Positions 42,150-49,372 of a stretch of DNA of 64,000 nt are shown in pieces. Both the position numbers and the translations under genes were made by a program. The notes beneath the pieces are model-generated. The model did no database searches, was not told the origin of the DNA, and saw only the letters and a list, made by a program, of their open reading frames with translations. Position 1 is the first letter of the stretch; every line of letters begins with the position of its first letter. The stretch is from Bog-159 sp963785255 (GTDB lineage: Bacteria; Acidobacteriota; Terriglobia; Bryobacterales; Bryobacteraceae): the NCBI GenBank assembly GCA_963785255.1, contig CAWAUR010000007.1, forward strand, positions 62,001 through 126,000. Reading direction: 5' to 3'.

Positions 42150-42926
42150 ATGGATTTCGAAAGCGTCGCGGCCAATCTGCGGGAGTCTTTCCGGGTGGTC
42201 GCAGTCCATCGCAAAGAAGGCGAAGTACAGGAAATGGAAGGAGTGTCGATCGCCTCCGCGGGCGTCACCTTCCAGATGTTCAACGCAGCCTTCCTCTCCG
42301 CGCCGGTGGTTTCCGAAAGTCAGATGGATTTGCGAGTGGCGCAGGCCGCCGTACACTTCGCCACGCGCGGTCAGCGCTGGTCGTATTGGATCTGCCACGG
42401 CTGGCTGGATGGCCGCACGCGCCGCCGGCTGCAAGCGGTGCTGCGCAAGCGCAATCTGCTGCCGGCGGTGGAATTGCCGGGCATGTCCGCCGAAGAGGTG
42501 CTGCCTCCCGTGCGGGAACTCCCGGCGATGGAGATACGGCGCGTGTGCGACGGCCCGGTGAAAGACGCGTTTTGCGCCATCGGTTCGATGTGTTTCAACG
42601 TGCCGCTGGCATGGTTTTGCGAAGTCTTCGACAGCCGCGGCGTGTGGCACGACTTCGCCGCGTATGTCGGATACGTGGATGGGGAACCGGTTTCCACGGC
42701 GGCCACGGTCATCGGCGGCGGGGCAGTGGGCGTGTATAACGTGGCCACCATCCCGGGCAAGCGCCGCGCCGGGTATGGCGAAGTGGTGATGCGGCACGCC
42801 CTCGAGCAGGCGCGCCGCGACTTCGGACTGTCGCGCACGATCCTGCAATCCACCCCGCAGGGATTCGACTTATACCGACGCATGGGATACCGCACCGTGA
42901 CCAGCATCGAGGTCTTCTGTTCGTGA
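42150..42926 (+). CDS. GNAT-family N-acetyltransferase
   Basis: 258 residues, cytoplasmic. The C-terminal half is a GNAT domain: YVGYVDGEPVSTAATVIGGG, AVGVYNVATIPGKRRAGYGE (acetyl-CoA loop R-R-x-G-Y-G), VVMRHALEQARRDFGLSRTI and GFDLYRRMGYRTV. The N-terminal ~120 residues are an unassigned domain. The stop overlaps the next start (GTGA), so it is cotranscribed with the TIGR03790 and SDR genes. Acceptor unknown. Confidence 0.8.
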   Translation: MDFESVAANLRESFRVVAVHRKEGEVQEMEGVSIASAGVTFQMFNAAFLSAPVVSESQMDLRVAQAAVHFATRGQRWSYWICHGWLDGRTRRRLQAVLRKRNLLPAVELPGMSAEEVLPPVRELPAMEIRRVCDGPVKDAFCAIGSMCFNVPLAWFCEVFDSRGVWHDFAAYVGYVDGEPVSTAATVIGGGAVGVYNVATIPGKRRAGYGEVVMRHALEQARRDFGLSRTILQSTPQGFDLYRRMGYRTVTSIEVFCS

Positions 42927-44050
42927 ACCTTGGCCCGTGCGATACTACCAATGACGTGCGCTTGCGTTTCATCCGGTTGTGGGCCCTCCTGTTCGCTGCC
43001 GCGCTCTACGCGCAGGACGGCCAGAACGTTCTGCTGGTGGTGAACCGCGCCGACAAGCTATCGCGCCACATCGGCGACTATTACATATCCAAACGCGGCG
43101 TCCCACTGGCCAATGTTTGCAAGCTGGATATCCTCGAGGAGGACGAAGAGATCTCCTGGGACACTTACGTGGAAGATGTCGAGCGGCCCATCGCCCGCTG
43201 CCTGGCGAAGGACGGCCTGCGCGACCAGGTGCTCTACATCGTCACCACCATGGGCGTCCCGCTGAAGGTCAAAGGCGAAGGCCAGGAATTGTCCGCTGAA
43301 TACTGCGCGGTCGATTCGGAACTGGCGCTGCTCTATTCAAAGATGCAGGGGAAACATTTTGCGCGCGCGGGGCCGATTGCGAATCCTTTCTTTCGGCGGA
43401 AGGACGAACCCTTCACGCACGCCAATTTCCCGATCTATCTGGTCACACGCCTGGCGGGCTACGATTTCGACGATGTGAAAGGCATCATCGACCGGTCGCT
43501 GGCTGCCCGTAATCAGGGTAAGTTCGTTTTCGATCTTAAGTCCTCCGACGATTCGCCGGGCAACAATTGGCTGCGCACGGCGGCGCTGGCGCTGCCCAAG
43601 GAACGCGTGGTGCTGGACGAATCCGCCAAGGTGCTTACCGGAGAGAAGGACGTCATCGGATACGCTGCCTGGGGATCGAACGATCCGAACCGGCATCAGC
43701 GTACCTTAGGGTTTCAGTGGCTGCCCGGCGCGGTGGTGGTGGAATATGTTTCAACCGACGGCCGCACTTTCCAGCGGCCGCCGGCGAACTGGACCATCGG
43801 TTCGTGGAGAGAAGCCGGGGGATGGTTCGACGGGTCGCCACAAACCATGACGGCCGATTATATCCACGAAGGCGCCACCGGCTGTTCCGGGCATGTATAT
43901 GAACCTTATTTGGAATTCAACCCTCGCCCGGACATCTTATTCCCCGCTTACTATCATGGACGTAATTTAGCCGAGAGTTATTACCTGGCAATTCCGGCGC
44001 TAAGTTGGCAGAATATTGTAATAGGCGATCCGTTGTGTAAGTTGAAGTGA
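42923..44050 (+). CDS. TIGR03790-family exported protein
   Basis: 375 residues. A membrane or signal segment lies near the N-terminus (LWALLFAAALYAQDGQNVLL). Family features follow: NRADKLSRHIGDYYISKRGV, PLANVCKLDILEEDEEISWD, VLYIVTTMGVPLKVKGEGQ and SVGWRAT-like IGYAAWGSNDPNR. The GTG start overlaps the GNAT stop, which leaves a 15-residue N-terminal extension before the hydrophobic segment; a start slightly inside is possible. TIGR03790 proteins occur in Acidobacteria, Planctomycetes and Verrucomicrobia, with no known function. The stop overlaps the SDR start by four bases. Confidence 0.75.
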   Translation: MNLGPCDTTNDVRLRFIRLWALLFAAALYAQDGQNVLLVVNRADKLSRHIGDYYISKRGVPLANVCKLDILEEDEEISWDTYVEDVERPIARCLAKDGLRDQVLYIVTTMGVPLKVKGEGQELSAEYCAVDSELALLYSKMQGKHFARAGPIANPFFRRKDEPFTHANFPIYLVTRLAGYDFDDVKGIIDRSLAARNQGKFVFDLKSSDDSPGNNWLRTAALALPKERVVLDESAKVLTGEKDVIGYAAWGSNDPNRHQRTLGFQWLPGAVVVEYVSTDGRTFQRPPANWTIGSWREAGGWFDGSPQTMTADYIHEGATGCSGHVYEPYLEFNPRPDILFPAYYHGRNLAESYYLAIPALSWQNIVIGDPLCKLK

Positions 44051-44841
44051 CATCGATACCGATTATGACTCCGCTCAAACAACTATTCGATCTTTCAGGC
44101 CAGGTGGCCCTGGTTACCGGGGGCTCGCGCGGCCTCGGCGAAGAGATTGCCGAAGGACTCGCCGAAGCCGGCGCATCGCTGATGCTGCTGGCGCGCCGCG
44201 AACAGTGGCTCACGCCCACGGTGGACGCCATGAAGCAGCGCGGATTCCGCTGCGAGGGCGCGCTGTGCGATGTCTCGAAACCCGATGAAATCGGCACGGC
44301 GGTGAAGCGCACGCTCGATACTTATGGCCAGATCGATATCCTGGTCAACAATGCGGGAGTCACATGGGGCGCGCCGGCCGAGGCCATGCCGTTCGATAAG
44401 TGGCGGCAGGTGCTCGATGTGAATCTTACCGGCGCATTTCTCTTCGCGCAGGCGTGCGGGCGCGAGATGATCAAACGCAAGTACGGCCGCATTATCAATG
44501 TCGCTTCCATCGCCGGATTGACGAGCTCCATGCCGCAGGGGATTCACTACGCGGGTTACGCTTCGTCGAAGGCGGGATTGTTGGGATTGACTCGCGAGTT
44601 AGCCGCGCAGTGGGCGCCGCATAACATACGGGTTAACGCCATCGCGCCTGGGTTCTTTCCTTCGCGCATGACGGAGAAGGTGCTGGAAGCGGCCCAGCCA
44701 TATATCGAGTCGGGCATTCCGATGGCGCGCGTCGGCCGGCCTGGTGAGTTGAAGGGCGTGGCGGTGTTTCTAGCCGCGCCCGCGTCGGATTACATCACGG
44801 GTCAGACGATTATTGTGGATGGCGGTGCAACCATCGTGTGA
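44047..44841 (+). CDS. Short-chain dehydrogenase/reductase
   Basis: 264 residues. The NAD(P)-binding loop is TGGSRGLGEEIAEGLAEAG; NNAGVTWG, the catalytic Ser in IINVASIAGL and the Tyr/Lys pair in YAGYASSKAGLLGLTREL are all present, as is the C-terminal GQTIIVDGGATIV. The form resembles gluconate 5-dehydrogenase/3-oxoacyl-ACP reductase-like SDRs. The GTG at 44047 overlaps the previous stop; the ATG at 44065 (MTPLKQLF) is an equally good start. Last gene of the GNAT-TIGR03790-SDR operon. Substrate unknown. Confidence 0.88.
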   Translation: MTSIPIMTPLKQLFDLSGQVALVTGGSRGLGEEIAEGLAEAGASLMLLARREQWLTPTVDAMKQRGFRCEGALCDVSKPDEIGTAVKRTLDTYGQIDILVNNAGVTWGAPAEAMPFDKWRQVLDVNLTGAFLFAQACGREMIKRKYGRIINVASIAGLTSSMPQGIHYAGYASSKAGLLGLTRELAAQWAPHNIRVNAIAPGFFPSRMTEKVLEAAQPYIESGIPMARVGRPGELKGVAVFLAAPASDYITGQTIIVDGGATIV

Positions 44842-44850
44842 GCGCGCGAC

Positions 44851-45303
44851 TTACTTCGGTGGCGGCCATCCATAACGCTTGCGCCACACTTCGCACATCT
44901 CGTCGCTGGCGGGATGCTGGAAGCAGAGGCCGAAGCCGTCCGGATCGCGCAGATACAACTGGCGCATGCCATAGCGCTGCACCACGGGCTCTTTCGCGTT
45001 GACCCCTTTCGCGCGAAGGTAACGGTAGGCTTCATCCAGATCTTCGCAGCCGAAGTAGAGGCAAGTGTCGGAGTGACTGGCCACGCGCGCGGGATCTGGC
45101 CGCGGCGGCCGTTCGCCTTCATCGTAGGCCGTGTTGAGCATCAGTTCGGCGCTATGGAGCTTTAGTAAGACCCATCCGCAATCGGCAGTGGGACCGGACC
45201 GGCCAATGACTTCAAAGCCTAGTATGTCGCGGTAGAAATGCAGAGACGTGGGCATGTCGAAGACTTCGAGCAGTGGCGCGATGCCGTAGATATCCATGGC
45301 CAT
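44851..45303 (-). CDS. VOC/glyoxalase-fold protein
   Basis: 150 residues from the ATG at 45303. The vicinal oxygen chelate pattern is seen in two modules: LLEVFDMPTSLHFYRDILGF and EVIGRSGPTADCGWVLLKLH, then DTCLYFGCEDLDEAYRYLRA and YGMRQLYLRDPDGFGLCFQH. The metal ligands probable in this fold include His and Glu, but not all four positions can be assigned. It may be a bleomycin-resistance-like or dioxygenase-like protein. Convergent with the SDR gene; nine bases separate them. Confidence 0.8.
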   Translation of the reverse strand: MAMDIYGIAPLLEVFDMPTSLHFYRDILGFEVIGRSGPTADCGWVLLKLHSAELMLNTAYDEGERPPRPDPARVASHSDTCLYFGCEDLDEAYRYLRAKGVNAKEPVVQRYGMRQLYLRDPDGFGLCFQHPASDEMCEVWRKRYGWPPPK

Positions 45304-45373
45304 GTGGGCTCCTGTACGGATTATTATAGCGGCGCGTGCTGGGTGGCAGGCCGGTTTACGAGCCGCCACCTTG

Positions 45374-45400
45374 TTACCGAGCCGCGACCGTAAGGGAGCG
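45374..45400. repeat. GAGCCGCGAC-family repeat, single arm
   Basis: TTACCGAGCCGCGACCGTAA then GGGAGCG: one arm only, abutting the stop codon of the HicB-like gene. No partner arm is found nearby. Confidence 0.7.
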
Positions 45401-45622
45401 TTACGCCGCGACTTCGACGTAGTCGACCAATACGCGTGGCTCCGGAATCGGTTCGCCAATCTCGCGCATGACCTCGACGTGAGCGGCCAGAGCTTTCTGG
45501 TAATTCCGGCGCGTCTCTTCCTCTGTGTCACCGGCGGCCGCGCATCCTGGCACGTCCGGTGAAAAGGCGGAGTAGCCTGTGCTGGTTGGTTCGATAACTA
45601 CCGGGTAGCGTTTCGAGTTCAT
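45401..45622 (-). CDS. HicB-family antitoxin (no HicA beside it)
   Basis: 73 residues: YPVVIEPTSTGYSAFSPDVP, then GCAAAGDTEEETRRNYQKAL and AAHVEVMREIGEPIPEPRV, a typical HicB domain with the 'GY.A..PDVPGC...G.T.EE' motif. It lacks a C-terminal DNA-binding domain. No HicA toxin is next to it. The gene is divergent from the HigB-like gene, only 81 bases away, so it shares the intergenic operator region. It may be a solitary remnant antitoxin. Confidence 0.82.
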   Translation of the reverse strand: MNSKRYPVVIEPTSTGYSAFSPDVPGCAAAGDTEEETRRNYQKALAAHVEVMREIGEPIPEPRVLVDYVEVAA

Positions 45623-45667
45623 TTTCAGACCTGGCTTCCTCAGTATAGCTTACGACGTTCCTGCATC

Positions 45668-45702
45668 TATGCCGTTGACGACATAATGTCGCCTATGGCA
45701 TA
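45668..45702. promoter_or_regulatory. Nested dyad operator and promoter of the HigBA-like operon
   Basis: A 35-base dyad has two pairs of perfect half-sites sharing one centre: TATGCC (45668-45673) with GGCATA (45697-45702), and CGACAT (45679-45684) with ATGTCG (45686-45691). TTGACG (45675-45680) and CATAAT 18 bases on (45699-45704) form a promoter inside it. Autoregulation by the HigA-like protein is likely. Confidence 0.65.
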
Positions 45703-45703
45703 A

Positions 45704-46027
45704 TTGTTTTTGGCGTGGGAAGTCGAATTGTCGGACGAGTTCGGGCAGTGGTGGGACGTGCTGACGGCTGCCGAACAGAATAGTGTCGACTTCGCCGTCA
45801 GTCTGTTGCAGGAGCTAGGTCCGGCGTTGAAGATGCCGCATTCGTCAGGAGTCGAAACCTCGCGTCACAAGCACATGCGCGAGCTGCGCATTCAGCATCA
45901 TGGACGGCCATGCCGTGTTCTTTATGCTTTCGATCCGCGGCGCGCGGCCATGCTGCTGATTGGCGGTGAGAAGACCGGCAACGATCGCTGGTATGACGAA
46001 TGTACCGCTGGCGGACGCTATCTATGA
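45704..46027 (+). CDS. HigB/RelE-type toxin
   Basis: 107 residues. WEVELSDEFGQWWDVLTAAE, then SGVETSRHKHMRELRIQHHG and RPCRVLYAFDPRRAAMLLIG then GEKTGNDRWYDE match the HigB/phage Gp49-like toxins that cleave ribosome-bound mRNA. The basic residues in RELRIQHHGRPCRVLYAF correspond to the active surface. The start is unclear: a TTG at 45704 overlaps the -10, so a GTG at 45714 or TTG nearby may be used. The antitoxin gene lies 56 bases downstream, toxin first as in HigBA. Confidence 0.82.
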   Translation: MFLAWEVELSDEFGQWWDVLTAAEQNSVDFAVSLLQELGPALKMPHSSGVETSRHKHMRELRIQHHGRPCRVLYAFDPRRAAMLLIGGEKTGNDRWYDECTAGGRYL

Positions 46028-46083
46028 CCGGCATTTGCGGGAATTGGAGAACGAAGTATGGTGATGCGTAAGAAAGGAATTCA

Positions 46084-46683
46084 ATGGCGCGAAATTACAA
46101 GGAACTGCAGGCAAAGATGGATCCGGCGAGCCGCGCCGACAACGAGCATCGCGTGCGCGACGAGTTGCAGCGCATGGCTCTGGACGAACTGCGCAACGCC
46201 AAGAAACTAACGCAGACGGACTTAGCGGAAATGCTAGACGTTCCGCAAAGCTCGATCTCCCGTATCGAACAGCGGGCGGACATGTATCTCAGCACGCTCC
46301 GGAACTACATCCATGCGATGGGAGGCGTGCTCCAGATTCAGGCCATTTTTCCCGATGAGGGCGCGGTGGTCATCGACCGCTTCGGCGATTACGAAGACCG
46401 GATGTATGTGGTCAGGGCCAAGGCTGAAAATGGTGGTGTCTATCGCCTGGTCGCGCATCCGTTCCAGCATCAGGGTGCCGTGCTCACAACAAGCGCTTTG
46501 AGAGCTTCGGGATTTGTTAAAACCATGAAGGCTCTGCACGCTGAGGACCCCCAGATTTCCGGGGTTCGCAAGAGTTTGGAGAATGGCGGGCAGATCGAGG
46601 TCGGCGGCCGGTTCTCGCGACGCGTTTACAGCCTTCCAGAGCTGGTGGCGGCTGGCTTTGAAGTAACGGAGGATGAACGTTGA
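46084..46683 (+). CDS. HigA-like XRE antitoxin with an unusual C-terminal extension
   Basis: 199 residues, about twice the usual HigA length. Residues 20-100 carry the HTH: LDELRNAKKLTQTDLAEMLD, VPQSSISRIEQRADMYLSTL, RNYIHAMGGVLQIQAIFPDE. The extra ~95 residues (FGDYEDRMYVVRAKAENGGV, YRLVAHPFQHQGAVLTTSAL, GQIEVGGRFSRRVYSLPELV) form a compact-looking domain that I do not recognise. SD AAGGAAT precedes the ATG at 46084. It should repress the operon through the nested dyad at 45668-45702. Confidence 0.82.
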   Translation: MARNYKELQAKMDPASRADNEHRVRDELQRMALDELRNAKKLTQTDLAEMLDVPQSSISRIEQRADMYLSTLRNYIHAMGGVLQIQAIFPDEGAVVIDRFGDYEDRMYVVRAKAENGGVYRLVAHPFQHQGAVLTTSALRASGFVKTMKALHAEDPQISGVRKSLENGGQIEVGGRFSRRVYSLPELVAAGFEVTEDER

Positions 46684-46857
46684 CGAAACTTCCGGCCATG
46701 ACATCGCGCGGCTACCTGAATTACCTTCGGGGCTGGACGGCATAGCGTCCCAATCGCTCAACGCTGCTCGATGTTAAGTTCTAATTGAGTGAAAGCTTGG
46801 CGGCTACGCTAAGGTAAGTGATCCAGCGCTAGGCGAGTCATCGAAAAGAATTCATAA

Positions 46858-47850
46858 ATGCAGGCCTCCGAAGAATTCGAGTGGGACGCTTTCCTCTGCC
46901 ATGCGTCCGAAGACAAGGCGTCCTTTGTAGAACCGCTTGTGGCCGAACTTCAGAAGTACGGCCTCAAAATTCGGTTTGACAAGTTTACCTTGCGCGTAGG
47001 AAGCAGCCTGAGGCAATCGATCGATGAGGGCCTCGCCAAGTCTCGATTCGGCATCGTTGTTCTGAGCCATGCGTTCTTCGCAAAGAACTGGCCCCAGAAA
47101 GAGCTAAATGCCCTATTTTCGCGACAAGTGAATGGCCGTGATCTGATCCTGCCGATCTGGCACGAACTGACGAGCGAAGACCTTCGACGGCAGTCCCCTC
47201 TATTGTCGGATCTGAAGGCCGCTAAGAGCAGCGATGGACTGCTGGTCGTGGCGCGCGCCCTGGTAGAGATAATCCGACCAGCGGCCTTCCAGTTTGAGAC
47301 CAGTCGCGCCGATGCGCAGAACGCCGCCGCTAGAATGCGGGAACAATTCAAGCAACGGCATCCCAATCTGGACTGCCGGGTCACACTCGGACCCCAAGAA
47401 TTAGATCCACTGAAAACAATCGCCAGGTCTCCAGAGCCAGGCGTCATAGCGTCAGGCGCCCAGGAAGGCATGCGAATCGACGTGTTCGCGACAGATAAGG
47501 AAGCTTATAACCGGAATCCGATTTCCTTTAGCGTCGCGATGACCGAAGACGCCTGGAACAAGCTTCAGGATGCCCAGCGGCGAGGTAAACCCGTCGAGAT
47601 CGGAGCAGAGGAAATCGTTGAGTTCTCCTCTGATTTCTTCCAGTCGTTTATGCCGTCCTCCGATATCATTTCCCGTAGGCTCATCGTGGGACCTTCCCTC
47701 GACGTGATGCAGCGGAGATCCCGATTCAGGCTCGCGTTCGCTTTGGGCGAGCAACGTGTGGAGTTCCCGTATGTTGAATTCGAGATGGTTCAGCCTGGCC
47801 GGGAAGAGGTCGTGATCCGCTCATCGGCCCCGTCGATGCCGCTAAGTTAA
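46858..47850 (+). CDS. TIR-domain effector, probably the N-terminal part of a split gene
   Basis: 330 residues. The TIR domain spans about 8-140: WDAFLCHASEDKASFVEPLV, then LKIRFDKFTLRVGSSLRQSI, DEGLAKSRFGIVVLSHAFFA and NWPQKELNALF, where E82 is in the position of the catalytic Glu of NAD-consuming TIR proteins. The remaining ~180 residues are beta-rich (GMRIDVFATDKEAYNRNPIS, RSRFRLAFALGEQRVEFPYV). After VVIR the frame stops at TAA 47848, while another frame continues in register, so the original protein was probably ~545 residues. Such TIR proteins are often antiphage or cell-killing effectors; its place in a TA-rich island supports defence. Confidence 0.7.
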   Translation: MQASEEFEWDAFLCHASEDKASFVEPLVAELQKYGLKIRFDKFTLRVGSSLRQSIDEGLAKSRFGIVVLSHAFFAKNWPQKELNALFSRQVNGRDLILPIWHELTSEDLRRQSPLLSDLKAAKSSDGLLVVARALVEIIRPAAFQFETSRADAQNAAARMREQFKQRHPNLDCRVTLGPQELDPLKTIARSPEPGVIASGAQEGMRIDVFATDKEAYNRNPISFSVAMTEDAWNKLQDAQRRGKPVEIGAEEIVEFSSDFFQSFMPSSDIISRRLIVGPSLDVMQRRSRFRLAFALGEQRVEFPYVEFEMVQPGREEVVIRSSAPSMPLS

Positions 47851-48512
47851 CACTGACGTTTGATCTTGTGGGCCTCGGCGGTAGGATCAATGCCCGTTAC
47901 TCGTACGCCGGGCATGAGATCCGGAAGATCCACAAGTCCCACGAGGCTCTCCAGGTTCTACTGGGTGGGGGCATGCTTGAGATTGTAGATCTTGAGTCCG
48001 ATCGAATACTCTCCCGGCTGCGCGGTGCGCGAGAAGCCTCGATACCGAGCGAGGCAGACCTATACCTGGACCGATTGATCAACGCTCTGTACGAAGTTGC
48101 AGTGGCCTTCGATGAGACGATCACATGGCCCGCTGCTCGAACAAGGGACGATGGCATACACATTCAAATCCTGCAGGAAATCGTAAGAACAGGACAGGTG
48201 TCGATCCCGGCGGAGGACATCACTGTCACACTAGAGCCAACTCCAGGCATCAACATTGAGGATGAATTGCGAAAACGTCCCACGCTGTGTTTCAGTCAGT
48301 CCGAGCCTCCCGAGTTTGCCACGGTGTTCGGGAAGACGTTCGACGTCGGTCCGTACGTCGTGACCATCCAGACGCGCGAATTCGAAACCAGTGTGCCCGA
48401 TGGCAAACCTGATAGTCGCGTGGTTCGGATCGTGCCCGCACAGCCGTTGATCTACCAATTCGAGAAGTTCCGGAGGGATAGGTCTAATGCACCGGACCGC
48501 AGCACCCCTTGA
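47820..48512 (+). pseudogene. C-terminal half of the TIR-effector gene, separated by a frameshift
   Basis: From 47820 the frame reads LIGPVDAAKLTLTFDLVGLG, flowing from VVIR of the upstream protein, then GGRINARYSYAGHEIRKIHK, ILSRLRGAREASIPSEADLY, and ends PAQPLIYQFEKFRRDRSNAP with TGA at 48510. Inserting one base near 47820 joins the two. As it stands a product could begin only at the GTG at 47868 (214 residues). No slippery site is seen. The domain is unrecognised; its role could be ligand sensing for the TIR. Confidence 0.55.
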
Positions 48513-48521
48513 ACAGATTCA

Positions 48522-48815
48522 CTACAGCCCCTGTCGCGCAGCGCCTCCTCTGCTCAACCCCAGCGCCCGTATCCGCTTATGCAAGTTCGTCCGCTCCATC
48601 CCCAGCGCCCGCGCCACCCCCGACACATTCCAATTGGCCTCCTCGAGCGCGCGCAGAATATGATCCCGCTCGGCCGATTCGCGCGCCTCCTGCACGCTGG
48701 AACGCGGCCCGGAATCGCGCTGTACACGAATCTCTACCGGAATCGCGTCGCGCGTCAGACGTTCGCCCGGGGTCGGAATCGCCATGCGCTCGATGGCATT
48801 GCGCAGCGCGCGCTA
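48522..48815 (-). pseudogene. Duplicated 3' end of the NtrC-type regulator gene
   Basis: About 270 bases (48541-48812) match 49391-49663 at roughly 90% identity and encode the regulator's C-terminus: GERLTRDAIPVEIRVQRDSG, ERDHILRALEEANWNVSGVA and RALGMERTNLHKRIRALGLS. The AAA+ domain is absent; homology ends abruptly near 48812. The copy and the intact gene end bracket the BrnTA genes like a large direct repeat. Confidence 0.8.
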
Positions 48816-48852
48816 AATCGCGATTGTTTGTGGTGACGCTCGAAACGTGCAA

Positions 48853-49092
48853 TCATGCACGCTTGCGGCTCTCGGCTCGGGTCGCTATCGCAGCCAGCGC
48901 CCGAAGGGCGTCATTGACCGATTTCGAATCGGGAAACACCTCGGCCAATTCCGGGTCGATGAGTACGACATTGATTCCACGCCGGTATCTGTCGACGTAC
49001 TTGCCGCGGACGCCGCCGGAGAAATCGTACTCCGCTCTCATCTCACGAGTGCGCCGCCTAGAGGGAGGTTTCTTCATAATTGCGTCTCTCAT
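48853..49092 (-). CDS. BrnA-type antitoxin
   Basis: 79 residues: SRRRTREMRAEYDFSGGVRG, then KYVDRYRRGINVVLIDPELA and EVFPDSKSVNDALRALAAIA, the pattern of short antitoxins partnered with BrnT (basic N-terminus, 'EYDFSGGVRGKY', 'DPELAEVFPDS.SVN.ALR.L'). It lacks an obvious classical HTH; the helix at the end is probably for dimerisation. It overlaps the toxin gene by 35 bases on the same strand, with the toxin first. Confidence 0.82.
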   Translation of the reverse strand: MRDAIMKKPPSRRRTREMRAEYDFSGGVRGKYVDRYRRGINVVLIDPELAEVFPDSKSVNDALRALAAIATRAESRKRA

Positions 49093-49345
49093 GCTTGGTT
49101 GCAGGACGAGCGCTGATCAGCCGGATACGCTGTCCTCTAATAGTATGAACCACAATCATCAGGCTTCGTTCGCTGGACATCCCGACGATGACGAAGCGTT
49201 CTTCGCCAGCGGTGTCGTCCGGGTCGGGAATTGTGACCGATAACGGGTCGTCGAATACAGTGGTCGCCTCTGCAAATCCGACGCCGTGCTTCCGCTGGTT
49301 CGCCGAATCCTTTCTCCAGTCCCACTCAAACGCGATTCCATACAT
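49058..49345 (-). CDS. BrnT-type toxin
   Basis: 95 residues: AFEWDWRKDSANQRKHGVGF, then AEATTVFDDPLSVTIPDPDD, GEERFVIVGMSSERSLMIVV and HTIRGQRIRLISARPATKHE, all BrnT hallmarks ('EWD..K...N..KHGV.F', 'R.ISAR.A...ER..Y'). BrnT is a RelE-fold ribonuclease. The gene and its antitoxin lie between two copies of the regulator's 3' end, indicating acquisition as an inserted cassette. Confidence 0.88.
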   Translation of the reverse strand: MYGIAFEWDWRKDSANQRKHGVGFAEATTVFDDPLSVTIPDPDDTAGEERFVIVGMSSERSLMIVVHTIRGQRIRLISARPATKHERRNYEETSL

Positions 49346-49372
49346 CTCCTGTCGAGTTTAGCAACCCGCGCT

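Noticed and set aside
46673..46777. 34-codon ORF overlapping the end of the HigA-like gene (ATGA)
   Set aside because: No SD, no homologue recognised, and too short to separate from chance.
47815..47825. Programmed frameshift in the TIR gene
   Set aside because: No slippery heptamer or downstream structure is visible; a simple indel explains it better.
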